From: Brachionus plicatilis
Taxonomy: Eukaryota > Rotifera > Eurotatoria > Ploima > Brachionidae
Direction: 5' to 3'
Assembly: GCA_010279815.1 (NCBI GenBank)
Contig: QEOQ01000451.1
Location: 668,591-732,590 of the forward strand
DNA: 64,000 bases
Shown here: positions 35,237-47,589 of the stretch, one piece after another
Layout: every line of letters starts with the position of its first letter
Position numbering within the stretch: position 1 is the stretch's first letter
The notes under the pieces: model-generated
Told to the model about the DNA's origin: nothing
Database searches by the model: none
Seen by the model: the letters and a program-made list of their open reading frames with translations, nothing else
Position numbers and translations under genes: made by a program

Positions 35237-36388
35237 ATGATAAGTCCCATTCATTTTTTTATTTCGTTACAATGTTTTTTATTATTTTTCGAATCAACAC
35301 ATTCCAATGATGTCAAAAACACTACTAAAGGAGCAAGTGAAAAAAACACCAAAGCAGCTTATGACAAATTTAAGCTTCAAGACAAAATCGTGAATCCCCA
35401 TGACTTTGATTACATTTTGAACCCAGGACACAGTATATGCAAATCAACTGACCAAAGCTCAGAAATTTTCCTCTTGATCTATGTTCATACTTCACCAACC
35501 AATTTTAAACGAAGATTATCTCTGCGCGAAACATGGGCAAGACGAAGTATGTTCCGTGACATAAGAATTGTCTTTATGATGGGTGATGTAAAAGAAAAAA
35601 AAATAAAGAAATTGATCCAAATGGAAAGCAACATTTATGGTGATATTGTACAAGAAAATTTTGTTGATGCTTATAAGAATTTGACTTACAAAGGAATAAT
35701 GGCAATGAAGTGGATTACTGAATTTTGTCCAAAAGCGAAATTTATTCTCAAAGTAGATGACGACATAATAGCAAACATCTTTATCTTGATGAGACATCTG
35801 CATTATTTAGACAAGCATAAAGTTGTAAAAAATAAAACAGTGATGTGTTTAGTATGGCAAGGCATGATCGTCATGAGGGATAAGAATTCAAAATGGTATT
35901 TGTCGAAAGATGAATTTGAAGATGATCGTTTCGGTAGGTACTGTTCAGGATCAGCGTATTTGTTCACAAATGATTTACCAAGAGAAATGTTTAATGCTTC
36001 AAAATATTTGGAATTTTTTTGGGTTGATGATTATTACATAACGGGAATGCTGGCTCGTGGTGTCCAAAGCAATTATGAGTTTTTTAATTCCCTTTATATA
36101 ATCAGCTCAAACTTAGTCGAGAATCGCTTTTTAAATAGAAAAACTAGTGACCGAACCGTTTTTGGTCACTCTCCAAACAATTTGAATCGAATATACAAGC
36201 TGTGGAATTTTATAATGCAAAAATTTATAAATCAATTCCCAAATTTTTACAAAGGTAGAGTTGATTTTATAAATGAGAAAGATTTTGTTTATTTGAAAAA
36301 TTTAGAGATTCCCAAAAATATTTGGGATATATATTTAGATTCTAAAGAGTCCAAATATCAAGAAATAATTGAATATGATAACTTTTGA
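35237..36388 (+). CDS. GT31 beta-1,3-galactosyltransferase-like protein, copy 2
   Basis: An intronless protein of 383 residues. Same motif order as copy 1: LRETWARRSMFRDIRIVFMM, DxD at about residues 174-176 (KVDDDIIAN), GRYCSGSAYLFTNDLPREMF, FFWVDDYYITGML. The N-terminus MISPIHFFISLQCFLLFFES is followed by THSND, a likely signal-peptidase site, then a variable Lys/Thr-rich stem. Bases 35390-35815 show no difference from 47698-48123 in copy 3, while the flanking coding sequence differs at many positions, which points to recent gene conversion. The start ATG is the only one upstream of the hydrophobic segment. Confidence 0.86.
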   Translation: MISPIHFFISLQCFLLFFESTHSNDVKNTTKGASEKNTKAAYDKFKLQDKIVNPHDFDYILNPGHSICKSTDQSSEIFLLIYVHTSPTNFKRRLSLRETWARRSMFRDIRIVFMMGDVKEKKIKKLIQMESNIYGDIVQENFVDAYKNLTYKGIMAMKWITEFCPKAKFILKVDDDIIANIFILMRHLHYLDKHKVVKNKTVMCLVWQGMIVMRDKNSKWYLSKDEFEDDRFGRYCSGSAYLFTNDLPREMFNASKYLEFFWVDDYYITGMLARGVQSNYEFFNSLYIISSNLVENRFLNRKTSDRTVFGHSPNNLNRIYKLWNFIMQKFINQFPNFYKGRVDFINEKDFVYLKNLEIPKNIWDIYLDSKESKYQEIIEYDNF

Positions 36389-37737
36389 ATATTTTTTATT
36401 GACTCAGGTTTTTAATTGTTCAGTCAATAATTTTTTAATTCAATAAATTTTAAATTTATTAATTTTTAATATTTTCAATGTGAATCAAAAATATAAATAT
36501 TTAATACTAATTAAATACTTAATAAAAAGATTCAATCTTTTAAAAGGACAAAAATAATGCCAGATAAATAATAGCATCACTAAGTAAACACTAAATTTTA
36601 GAGACAATTTTAAGATTAAACCGACTTAAAATCAGCAAAGTATCGTTCCGTGTAAGTGTTGCTTTGTTAAAATGCCTCTTGAGAAAAGAAGTAAGGAAAA
36701 TTATCAAAATGTTAGATATGAAATTTTTTATCAATTCCATAATTCTTCTAAGTTTTTTTCTTACATTTTAATTAGGTCAAAATCAAAAAACTCTTTTTCA
36801 TTAAATATTAAGAATTTCAAAAACAATTTTTCGTTCAGAATTTATTTTTGACTTTAATTGGTTTTTTAGATTTTTAATTTCAAAAAAAATAACTAAAAAG
36901 TTGTTTTAATATTCCATATTATCTAATATCCTCTCAACTAAACTAGCATTTTTCTTTTTGAAACTTTTTCGAAGATTTAAAAGAAACTTGATATCATTTA
37001 AGGACAAATTTGCCTAAATGATACAAATATTTAGTCCAAAATTTTTTTCGTTAAAGCTAAAGTAATCAAGAAAACTAGCCAAATCCATGGTCAAATTTTA
37101 AGCATTCAGAAGAATAAATTTTCTAGTTATCAACTTAAGTCAAAACTGCTTAAAAAACTTAGTAAAAGTTTTTAGGAGAATCAAAAATTAAAAGGTGATT
37201 TTTTTTCACAAATTTTTTACTATAAATCTATAAATATAACTATAAATCAAAAAATTTGGTTTGACTTTTAAACTTAAATTATACATTTTTGTCAATATTT
37301 AAGTAAAAAATAATTTCTAAATTATTAAGACAATATTTTATATTTAATATCTAAAAAAGACTTTACACGAAATAAAAAAAATAATTTTATTTGAAGAAGT
37401 AGTATTTCTGTTACAAGTCTTACCCCTTGTAGAACAACATGAGTTTTATTTTGTTGAAGAAGCATTGCTACTTGACTTACTATGATTCAAATTCCTACTC
37501 TCAGTAGTAAAAAGCTGTTGTTTTACCCATTAAACCACATCCTCTCTATTCTTAATAAATAAAGGTAATTTTTTGTTAATTTTCATCAAATATTTAAATG
37601 ATTTTATTAATGACTTGGATTTTACACAAGTCAAGTTAAGTCTTTAATTGGAAAGATTAATACTCAGAAAAAATCCAAATAGACAAGTTTTTTTGGTGCT
37701 TAAGTTTTTTTATTATAAAATAAACTGATATCAATAT
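36389..37737. other. Intergenic with a tRNA-like fragment
   Basis: About 1.3 kb. Contains a tRNA-like sequence on the minus strand (37483-37543) and a short AAGTCAAG stretch near 37625 that may be a MITE relic. Confidence 0.4.
37483..37543 (-). repeat. tRNA-like sequence, probably SINE or tRNA relic
   Basis: The minus strand reads AGGATGTGGTTTAATGGGTA, an A-box-like TGGTTTAATGGG, and about 35 bases on GGAATTTGAATCA, a degenerate B box. I cannot fold convincing anticodon and T stems, so it is not called a functional tRNA. Confidence 0.35.
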
Positions 37738-40700
37738 TTAAGATTTTTTATTTAATTTTGCATAAAATCCTCCTAAATTCATCAGCTCTTCATGAGAACC
37801 CATTTCAGTTACAATACCGTTTTGCAGCACATAAATGACATCTGAGTCTCTGATGGTTGATAATCTATGAGCTATAACAATGCATGTTCTTCCTTGTTGA
37901 GCTCTATCAAGTGCATCTTGAACTATTTTCTCGGACTCGGTATCTAATGCAGAAGTTGCTTCATCCAGTAACAAGATTTTCGGATCTCTAACTAGAGCTC
38001 TAAATTTTGAAATTAAATCTTTTATTCAGCATCAATTTTATTTTTAAAAGTATAGCTACCTAGCAATTGCAACTCGTTGCTTTTGACCACCTGAAAGCTG
38101 AGTTCCCTTTGATCCTACATTTGTTTCATAGCCCTTTTTAGATTTATTTTAAAAAATAAAATTTTTTGTAGACTTTAATATAGAAATACAAGTGGTAAGT
38201 TGGAAATAAAATCATGAATGTTGGCTTTTTTTGCAGCTTCGATAACTTCTTCACGTGTGACTTGTCTTGAATTGTCACCATAAGCAATATTCTCATGAAT
38301 AGACATGTCAAATAATATTGGTTCTTGACTTACAATGCCAAATTTTGATCGAAGCCAATGAAGGTTATAGTCATTCAAGTTGATATCATTTAGCTTGATT
38401 GTTCCATTATCTGGATCATAAAAACGTTCTAAAAGCTGTGTTACTGTCGACTTGCCACATCCTGAACTTCCAACAAATGCAACTCGTTGACCTTCTTTAA
38501 CTTTTAAATCTAGACCTTTCAATATCTTGGCATCTGGTCGACTTGGATAGCAAAATTCAACTGACTCTAATGAAATGTCTGTTTTAAAATCTTTATCTTC
38601 AATTGTAATTCCATTTGTAGATTCATAGTTGTTAACTTTTGTTTGTCTCTCAAATAATTCGAACATTGAATTGACAGCTGTTTTGGCTTTGGCATAATCT
38701 GGCATCAGACTAGATGCTTGGCCTTTTAGAAAAAAAAATATCAAAATAATCATCATTCAATATTTAGAACTTTTTTAATAAATATTTTAAATTAATCCTA
38801 CCAACTGACTGTGCTCCAAAAATAATACAACTGTAAACAAGCATTATATTCTCAAAAGTCATTCCAAATAAATTATTTTCAACTAAATATGATCCAAGAG
38901 CAAAAGCAGCTGCCATGGCATAAAAAGTAATTGAAGAAGTAAAACCAAGCATGAAAGCAGATATGTTTGATGACCGAATTGCTGCTCTTTAAAAAAATTC
39001 TTATTTGTATAAAAAAATTAAATGATGGTATAATTAATTACTTGTATGGAACATCAAGTTTTTTGCTGTAAAGATTCCAAAAGTAATATTCTTTATTTAA
39101 AATGGCTACAGTTCGTATGTTGCTTATAGCTTCAATACTTATCTTTTTTTTTAAATATTTTATTTAAAAATATATTCTATGCAAGAATTTTTTTTTTATT
39201 TACTTTTCCAGCATCTTGCAAGACTTCTTTATCTTTACCGGAGAATCCAGTCAGCATTTTGGTTTGTAACACACCACCAACAATCATAAAAGGCACAAAA
39301 GCCAAAATAGTCAAAGCAATAGCCCAACCATAAACAAGAGCTAAAACAAGACCAATACCAAGATTTCCAAGATTCATTAGAAGAGCACCGATTCGTATGC
39401 CAGCAGCCTAAATGGTATGCAAATTAATCTTTTGTGACATTTTGATGCTTGAATCTTACGCCTTGGACTGCTGCTGCTTCAACAGCTAATTTGGTGCAAA
39501 GTATACCAACTGAATTTTCTTGATTGTCAAACCAAGCAATGTCTTGTTTAAGCATGGTTTTAAATCCCTTTGATCTTAGTCTTTTGGTCAAATTTTCTCC
39601 TGATATTCCAAACATAGAGTTCTAAAAAATAAAAATAATTTAAATGAGATTTGATTTGATATTTAATTTGTTAAAATACAATCCAAAGTTTAAAAATCAT
39701 AAAACTTAAAAAATTCTGAGTGAAATTAATTGAATCGCTCAAATTATTTTTAATGAATAATTTTCAATTTGAAAAAAAAAACCTAATCAATACTTGATGT
39801 GAATTAATAATATTTTTCTAATAAAATTAAAAAAATAATTTTAAATTAACCTGAAGAAGATTGCTTATAAAAGTTGCAACACCAAAAACAATGAATAAAA
39901 TCGAATATAGAATGATAGACTGTTCTTGTTTTTTCACGTCACATTCGGAAAAAATAGCGATTGCCTTGCTAAACACAATTGAAAATGCCGGTTGAACTGC
40001 TCCACTGATTATACTCGCTAAACAGCCGATCAAAATAAAATACCATTCAGGTGCATTTAATTTCAAAACTTTGAACATAGAAACATCCTTCTATTTAAAT
40101 TTATCATTTAAGTAATTAAGTTTAAAAAAGGAAAATTTAAAACAATTTACTTTTTTTTCTTTCTTTTTAATTTCTTCAACTTTTAAATCGATTTCCAGCA
40201 ATTTATCTCCAATGATTGACACCTGTTTTTCAACATTTAACTTTGATTTCTCTTCAATTATTGGATTTATTTTGTCCAAAGATGCTAGGGATTTCATTCC
40301 AGCTTGTTGTGTTACAACCAATTTGTAGTAGAGACCTTTTTGACTCATTAAATCAGCATGTGTTCCAAATTCTTTAACTTTGCCACTTTCAAATGCAAAA
40401 ATAATATCTGCATTCAAAATGGTAGACAGTCTGTGAGCTACAATAATTGTTGTCCGACCTAATCTCGCTTTGTCCAAAGCAGCCTGAACGATAGATTCCG
40501 ATTCATTGTCCAGAGCTGATGTAGCTTCGTCTAGCAATAAAACTTTTGGATTTCTTACCAAAGCTCGAGCAATTGCAATGCGCTGTTTTTGACCTCCAGA
40601 TAATTGACCACCACGATCACCTACTTTGGTATCATATTTCTGTAAATAATAGTTAATAAAAATAAAATATTAATCATATTAAAATGGAAAAGAAAAAAAA

Positions 40701-42659
40701 AAGTCACTTCAGGTAGACTCATGATAAATTCGTGAGCATTAGCATTCTTGGCAGCTTCAATAATTTGTTCATCTGTTACATCGTCCTGACCAAATCTGAT
40801 GTTTTCTTTAATGGTCGTGCTGAATAAAATTGGCTCTTGATTAACAACACCAATTTGTGACCTTAGCCACTTAACATTTAAAGATCGTAAGTCATTTCCA
40901 TCGAGTTTAACACTTCCATTCAATGGATCATAAAATCGTTGTATCAATTGAATACAAGTTGATTTTCCTTTAATGTTCATTTATTTTTCTTATTAAAAAA
41001 AAAGATGTTAATTTTACCACATCCTGATGAACCGACTAAAGCCACAGTTGAACCATGTTTTATTCTGAGATCAAGTCCATTCAAAATGTTTATGTCAGGT
41101 CTTGATGGATAATTGAAATTGACATTGTTGAATTCAATATTTCCAGTCACATCGACCGGTTTGTTACCTTCTTCAGATGATGTATCAATTGTTGGTTTCT
41201 AATTAAATTTAATTTAGTTTAAGTTCAAATATTTCAAAATGACAAAAAATTTAATAATTCTAAAAGTATACTCTGTCAATGATTTTAAAAACTTCAAAAG
41301 CTGCACCTCTGCCAGTGGCAGAAGTTCCGATATACGGACCAGCATTACCCAAACTAAAGATGGCAATGATTATGCTGAAAAAGACAAGTAAAATTTTTCC
41401 AATTGAATATTCAGGCAATCCAGTAACAGGATCATTGTTTAAACTTAAAGTCCAGCCATACCAAAATCCAAGCGCATATGCACCATTGATTACAATCCAT
41501 ATAAATCCCATCAAAAGTCCATTTATAGTTGCTTTTTTGATGCCATATTTTTTCGCTTCATCCAATTTTTCCTCATAGCGTTTGTGCTCTTTTTGAGCGC
41601 CATTGAATGCAAACACAGTTCGAATGGCGGAAAAAACTTCTTCGGCAACTGCTCCAGCTTTTGCATAAGATTTTAGCTCGTTCGAAGTTAAAACTTGAGC
41701 AATCTTTTTTTGTTGAGAAATAATACTAGGCTTTAAGATAAAATTAGATTTTAATTACTTTTGTGAACATGATCGCTGATGCAAGAATTAATGGGGACAA
41801 AGATAAAATGACAAGAGTAAGTTTCCAGCCTTTGACAAAACCAATCACTATGCCGCCAACAAAAGTTGCCAAATTTTGAATAGCATTTCCAAATTTGTCA
41901 CCAAAAGCATCTTTAATCTTGTCTATATCGCTATTTTTGGATAAAATAAATAAAATCAAAAGAAATTTTTTTTGTTTTACTCTGTTAATCGATTTGTAAG
42001 TTCACCACTTTTGTAAACATCAAACCAGCCAATGTCCTGTTTTAAAATGGACGAAAACAAAGCTTTGCGAATTGCTCTTGCCTGCTTCTGAGCTGGCATG
42101 AGCCAAAATGCCACTTGAAAATAACTCAAAATCATTGTTGCAATACCCAAAACTTGAAAACAGACTTAGAATTAATTTTTAAATTTTGAGTTAAATTGAA
42201 GTTTACTAATCAAATAAAAAATTTGATTTTTCAACCGACTAGTCAAAGGATTGACGTCACTATCTGAAAAACTTGTGTTGGTCAGAAGCGTTATATTACA
42301 AACTTTGCCATAATCAGTAAATCCATCGATAATATTTGAGAATACAAGCATCATGTAAGGCAAAATTACTCCATTTGCTACTGCTCCAATCGTTCCGATG
42401 AGCATAAATAGCAGATCGATTTTAGTCCCATATCTGAACTTAATTTAATTTCTTAAGGATTTTAATTTTTTAAGAAATTAAATTCCTACTTACCAATCCA
42501 AAAAATGAGACGAATTCAATATTTGAATTTTTTTCTTTTTTACTAGTATTTTTTCTTAATTCTTGGTTTTTTCAATTACTTAAATTTTTCTTACTGCTCT
42601 TTCCTTTCTTCGGACTTAGGCTTTTTTAAACTAGTCATTTTAATTTTTTCGATTCCCAT
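37738..42659 (-). CDS. ABCB-type full transporter (P-glycoprotein/MDR-like), complete, 17 exons
   Basis: Exons: 42595-42659, 42494-42542, 42207-42438, 41981-42164, 41759-41930, 41272-41703, 41018-41198, 40708-40967, 40151-40639, 39851-40090, 39460-39621, 39204-39407, 39042-39142, 38802-38986, 38190-38722, 38060-38133, 37738-37999; 1275 codons, 1274 residues (human ABCB1 1280). It is an ATP-driven exporter of hydrophobic compounds with the order TMD1-NBD1-TMD2-NBD2. TMD1 shows [20 protein letters not shown] and [20 protein letters not shown]1 has [10 protein letters not shown] (about 433-442, split by an intron), LSGGQKQR and [14 protein letters not shown]2 shows [17 protein letters not shown]2 has GSSGCGKST (1070-1078), [13 protein letters not shown] and [10 protein letters not shown]. 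Both catalytic sites look intact. The ATG at 42659 is in frame with a second ATG seven codons later; either may be used. The two small 5' exons are the least certain. Confidence 0.93.
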
Positions 42660-43017
42660 TTTTTTAAAATATTTTTACTTATATTTTTTTAAAATTCCAA
42701 TTATAAAGTAAAAGAGTTAAATATTTTGAATTTCCCAACCAAATACTAAACACACTGTATTTTTTCTTCATAGATTTTTAAATGGTGTATTGCTTTTAAG
42801 AATGTCTAATGTATTATCGTGAAATTTTGAATCGTTAGATTTTCTCAGCCACATAACTTAAGCAGTTATAACAATTTTGAAAAAATTATATAGATTCTAA
42901 AATAAAGATAATGTGTCAAAAAAATAATAAAAATAGTTGTTTTTTGGATTATATTTCTTGGCAACATTTTTAAAAATAAAAAATTTAAAAGCTAGTTTTT
43001 AAAATTTTTAATATAAT

Positions 43018-43740
43018 ATATGGTAAGACAGCCTAATTATTTTATGTGTGAATGGGGTGACAACTTTTAAATTCGCTTAGAAAATTGGCATTGGGATTTT
43101 TTTTTCTAAAAATTAGTAATTGAGTGTCCAGAGAATTTAAATAAAAAAAAGGGTTGTAGAAAAAAAAATTTTTTTCTAATTTTTTTTGAGTCAAAAAATA
43201 AAATTAGTCAAAATGGGTGATTTTTTATCAAATTATGTATTTGGTTTAGGGTTTAAATCTCAGATATTTTAATTTTTTTTAATCACCTTTTTTGCCATTT
43301 AATCTAAAAAATGTTCAACGAATTTGCTAAAGAAAAAAAATTTTACATTTTATTTTTTAAACGGACTTTTTAAGGGGGTGAATTTTTGGGCCAAATCGTT
43401 TAATAGGGTATCACCCCGTTAGGACCATAATTCACCCAATTACTGCCAAAATTCACAAAATAAACCTTGAAAATAACTCATTTAACTCATATTAACCTTT
43501 GTAAAAATACATGACCACCCCATCTGTGTGATTTTCAGGGCTAACCGGTTGAAAAAATTGGCCAATTGGGTTAACAAGATTAACCGAATTACCCCTCATC
43601 CCATTAACCCCAGCAGCTAACCGGGTGACCCAAAAATTTCGGGCTAAATGGGTGATTAAATTTCACGTTTTCTATCATTACTGAGTATTTAGGAAAATTA
43701 TCAAAAAAATATGTGATCCGGTTAGGCCGTCTTACTATAT
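43018..43740. mobile_element. TIR element, about 0.72 kb, non-coding
   Basis: Left end ATATGGTAAGACAGCCTAA (43018-43036) and right end TTAGGCCGTCTTACTATAT are inverted copies with two mismatches in 19. The interior (43370-43660) is much less AT-rich than its surroundings and carries repeated GGTGA/TCACC and TTAACC words. No transposase frame is visible. Confidence 0.6.
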
Positions 43741-44227
43741 GTAATATATCAGCTAATGTAATATATATGTAAAATTTTTTTTTTCCAAATTCAATGGACT
43801 GCAATTAAAATTGGATGTAGATAAAATGCAACCATTAAATTACATAAAATTACATAAAACATATTAATTACATTTATTAATTAAACTTAATCTAATTTAC
43901 CTAAATCTATTATTTTTAATTTTAGATTTTTAAACTAATTCATTAAAAAAGTACGATGTTTCAAATTTATTTTTGTAAAAATAACTGGGAGTTACTTTTG
44001 CAATCTTATAGCATAGAAAGTAAATTTATTACATCAAACACTGAATATTTAGTATTTATTGTATTTGAACAAACATCTTTTGAATTTTTTAATTCAAGTA
44101 ATCAAATAGCTTATTTAAAAATGATTAAAATTTTATATTGTTTACTAGTTTCCTTACTTAATTAATATTATTAATAACATTGAAAAATTGATCTTTAGAG
44201 TTAAAATTTCGAATTTCTTAAGTGTTC

Positions 44228-44311
44228 GGCTATAGTTTCTATTAAACATCCAGGAAAATAAGCTTTTAAAACTACAGTGCACGTTGCACCAGTGAGCTAC
44301 TTAGCAGCGCC
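44228..44311 (-). repeat. tRNA-like sequence, probable SINE or tRNA relic
   Basis: The minus strand reads GGCGCTGCTAAGTAGCTCAC with a good A box TAGCTCACTGG, then a degenerate B-box-like GGATGTTTAATAG. The stems are not convincing. Confidence 0.3.
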
Positions 44312-44639
44312 AAAAAAGCATCATTAATTTTATAGGAAGCTCTGAATCTAAAATCTTTTATCTTGATTCTGTCAAAGCTCACTATTTTTGGAATTTTTGA
44401 TTTTTTCTAACTCTCTTAGATTGTTTTAAATAGAGCTTCTATTTTATTTAGTTTGCAATGATTTTTAAGCAAAAAAACAATTTATGTCCATATTTTTTGA
44501 CTTAATTTTCAATATAGAAAATAAAGATTAATTGTAAAAATGCAAAAACTTGTTTAATATAATAACATAATTTTCCGCAGTTAGGCTACTGTAGCTTTTT
44601 ATTATTATATTATTATTATTATAATTTTCCTTTCTCAAA

Positions 44640-44990
44640 ATGCTTATATTGACGCTATTGTGAATCTTGTTACAAAAAACAAAAAAAAATGTAAAAAATG
44701 CCAAAGATCTGACGGATTAAAACATGTTCTGTAAATTTTAGCAACTGATACATCCTTTATACCACTAACATACTGATTCTGCAATAAATCTGTAAAATTC
44801 ATAAAATTTTGAATTTGAGATATTATATTATTTTAAAAATCCAACTCAACTTTAAGTGGCACAGAGGATGTATAAGCTGCTTCAATTTACAGAACATGTT
44901 TAAGTCGGTACAGATTAAAGCTCTAGCGTTTTTTATTTTTTGTTTTTTGTACCAAAATTCACAATGCCTATGTTAACACTTTTGCTAGTT
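44640..44990. repeat. Fold-back element with ~130-bp imperfect arms
   Basis: The left arm (about 44640-44775) and right arm (about 44860-44990) are inverted copies. Matching landmarks are CATTGTGAAT or CTATTGTGAAT, TTACAAAAAACAAAAAA, AAACATGTTCTGTAAATT and ATACATCCT, in mirrored order. No target duplication found. Confidence 0.6.
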
Positions 44991-46353
44991 TGTATTTGAT
45001 TTAAATAAAAAAAATAAATGCAAAAATTATTTGACGGTAAAAATTTTTAAATTTATGGATAATATTGATAATGTTGAGTATTTTATGTTTTTTGAATAAC
45101 TATTTCATAAAATTCTTACTTTGGAATTCTAAGTGCAAAAATTTGGTTTAAAATTTGGTACAAAATATCGAGCAATAGAACTATATTGAATTCAAATATA
45201 ATTTTTCAATTTAATTTATTCTTAATTTAGAGCCACATTCGCAACAACAAAAAAAGAGTTTACTAAGTTTAAAACAGAACTGAACTACTTAAATATCACG
45301 TTTTTTTAATTTAAGTTTTTAAAAATCATTAAAAAAAAAACACGCATAAAAATAGTCCATTTTAAAAAAAACTCAACGTAGATCATCAGTTAATAACTCG
45401 ATCACGCATCTATTGAATGAAACACATGTTCAACCAATTCTTAATTACAAATCTTGAAAAAATTTGAATTCGAATGAGAAACTAGGAAGCCTGAAAAAAT
45501 TGTGCTTGTTCCTCTACTAAAATCGAAAATAGAAATAAAAAATCAAGTTACGTCTTGACTTTGAATTTTTACTATTTTGACCAATTCAAGCATTAGGCCT
45601 CAATATTGGTACTGTTATGATCTGGTTTCGATACTTGGATAAAAATTACGGAGGCTTCGGTCAACGATTTTAGCCAAATCTTACTCTCATTCTTCCCAAC
45701 AACAAAAATGTCAGAAAAGCAAATATTTTTTGATCTTGCAGAATATGGATGAAAAAATAAAGCTGGAATATGTCTAATTTATTATCCACCTCCCTTAACT
45801 ATCATTCAAAATAGTTTAAATTTAGTTCTTTTAAAAATTAGTTTTAACAAAAACAAGATAAATATTTTTAAACAATCATTGAATCGTCTTTAAAACAAGA
45901 GTTAAATACATTTAAACTTCGGTCATTTAAATTTAGTAATCAAAGAATGAGAAGAACAAATTATAATACCTTAAATGAAATGAAATCGGATCGAATTACT
46001 TAATTAATAATATTATTTTTATGTCTGCTATTGGAACTGCTCAGAACGGGAGCACATGAATGCATTTTTTTACTTCAAAATTAATTTTTTTTTAATATTT
46101 TTATTAAAATTATTTTTTTTTGGATTTTTTGAATAACTAATCATTTTGTTTTATTATATAAATTTTAAGAATTTTCATTTTTAGTGTAATTTTTAAAATT
46201 TTAATTAATATAGGATATTAGATTTCATCCCCAACATTTTTAAGGTAAACGATATTTGTTTTGTAATATCGCACTAAAAGCTTATCAGTTTGTTTTTAGG
46301 TGCTTAAACAAAAATTAGATGTCTCGATTTTCTTTCATTAAATATTTGAGATA

Positions 46354-46596
46354 CAGTACATTTCTAAACAAAGTTAACAGTGTTTCGAAACATTGCTTAA
46401 GCAGTGTTTATGAGCGGTTTAAGCAGCGTTTATGAGCGGTTTAAGTAATGTTTAAGTTAGTTTAAACTTTTTAATAAAAAATGATGGGGCAATGTTTAAA
46501 ACAGTTTAAGCAGTGTTTATGAGCGGTTTAAGCAGGGTTTAAGAGCACCTTTTAAACTGCTTAAGAAGCCTGTTAACTTTGTTTAGAAATGTACTG
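46354..46596. mobile_element. Tc1/mariner-type MITE, 243 bp
   Basis: 27-bp perfect terminal inverted repeats (46354-46380 and 46570-46596, beginning CAGTACATTTC) are flanked by TA on both sides (46352-46353 and 46597-46598), the target duplication expected of Tc1/mariner elements. The interior repeats GTGTTTATGAGCGGTTTAAG-like words three times. Confidence 0.85.
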
Positions 46597-47589
46597 TATT
46601 TGGTTTTTAATGCGTCAAAAAACGATTTTTTAGAGTATTGGATTTGACCATTGAGTTTAATTAAGTATTGATCAAGTTTAAATTTTTATCACTATTCTAA
46701 GAAATTACTATAAATTGAGCATAAGATTCTTATTACAATGCTCGAAATCCCTAAAAATATTTTTTTTATATTTTCTTGCATTTTTTTCAATACATAGATT
46801 TATTCTTTTTAAACAAGCATAATTAAATGATTTTTTTATTTTATTTATATGATTTATGTATCTAAGTAAAACTAATGATCTAAAAAAATTTCGATTTATG
46901 AATTATACCTTCCTCCTGAAATAAAAGACGAAAATCGTCTCGGATTAGCAACATATTTAAACATTGAATATTACAAAATCTTTTGATAAACAAAAATTAA
47001 TTAAAAAAAACTTATATTTAATAATAATGGCATCAACCAACTTTGAATAAATAACTTTTTTTGTAATTGCCAAAAATCCAATAATGACAAACCAATTTTA
47101 AAAACCCTTTACAGACAATTTTTTTGAAAATTTGGCCATGAAACGCTTAAAAATTCAGTAAATTAGTCTCAAAAATAAATTAGAATAATGATTAAAAAAG
47201 TTGAATTGATCGAGCTTTTCCAAAATTTAAACCACAAATATTTGCGAATATGTTTGATTTTAAAAAGAATTTTGTTTGCATCATAGATCAATCACCTCTA
47301 AAATCGTTTATAAATTTGCATACTAAGAATAATTTGTTTATATTTTTAAAAAATGAATTTAAACAATAGATTTTTTTAAAGATAAATTTTAAATAAAAGC
47401 AATGCTAAATAAAATTTAGATGAAATATATATATTGAGTTATTATTTCGAAAAAAAATGGTGGTATTAAGAAGTTAAATTGCATCAATTTTTTGAAATTA
47501 TTAAATTGGCTTCTTAAAAAATTTTTTTCTTAATTTTAGATATAATTGCTGTTTTTAAATAAATTAATACTTATATATTGACAAAATCA

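Larger units (their letters stand above)
42660..47589. other. Long intergenic region rich in DNA-transposon relics
   Basis: About 4.9 kb without a supported gene. It holds a TIR element at 43018-43740, a tRNA-like fragment at 44228-44311, a long fold-back at 44640-44990 and a Tc1/mariner-type MITE at 46354-46596. Around 45590-45780 the composition is less AT-rich but I recognise no family there. Confidence 0.5.

Noticed and set aside
35516..35803. 95-codon open frame antisense to GT31 copy 2 (and the identical one at 47824-48111)
   Set aside because: It is the reverse strand of the converted GT31 core. Its conservation is explained by the sense gene, and the predicted protein has no family features.
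41688..41734. Longer version of ABCB exon 6 using the acceptor 27 bases upstream
   Set aside because: It stays in frame but adds nine residues where homologues have none; the nearer acceptor at 41703 gives exact length agreement.
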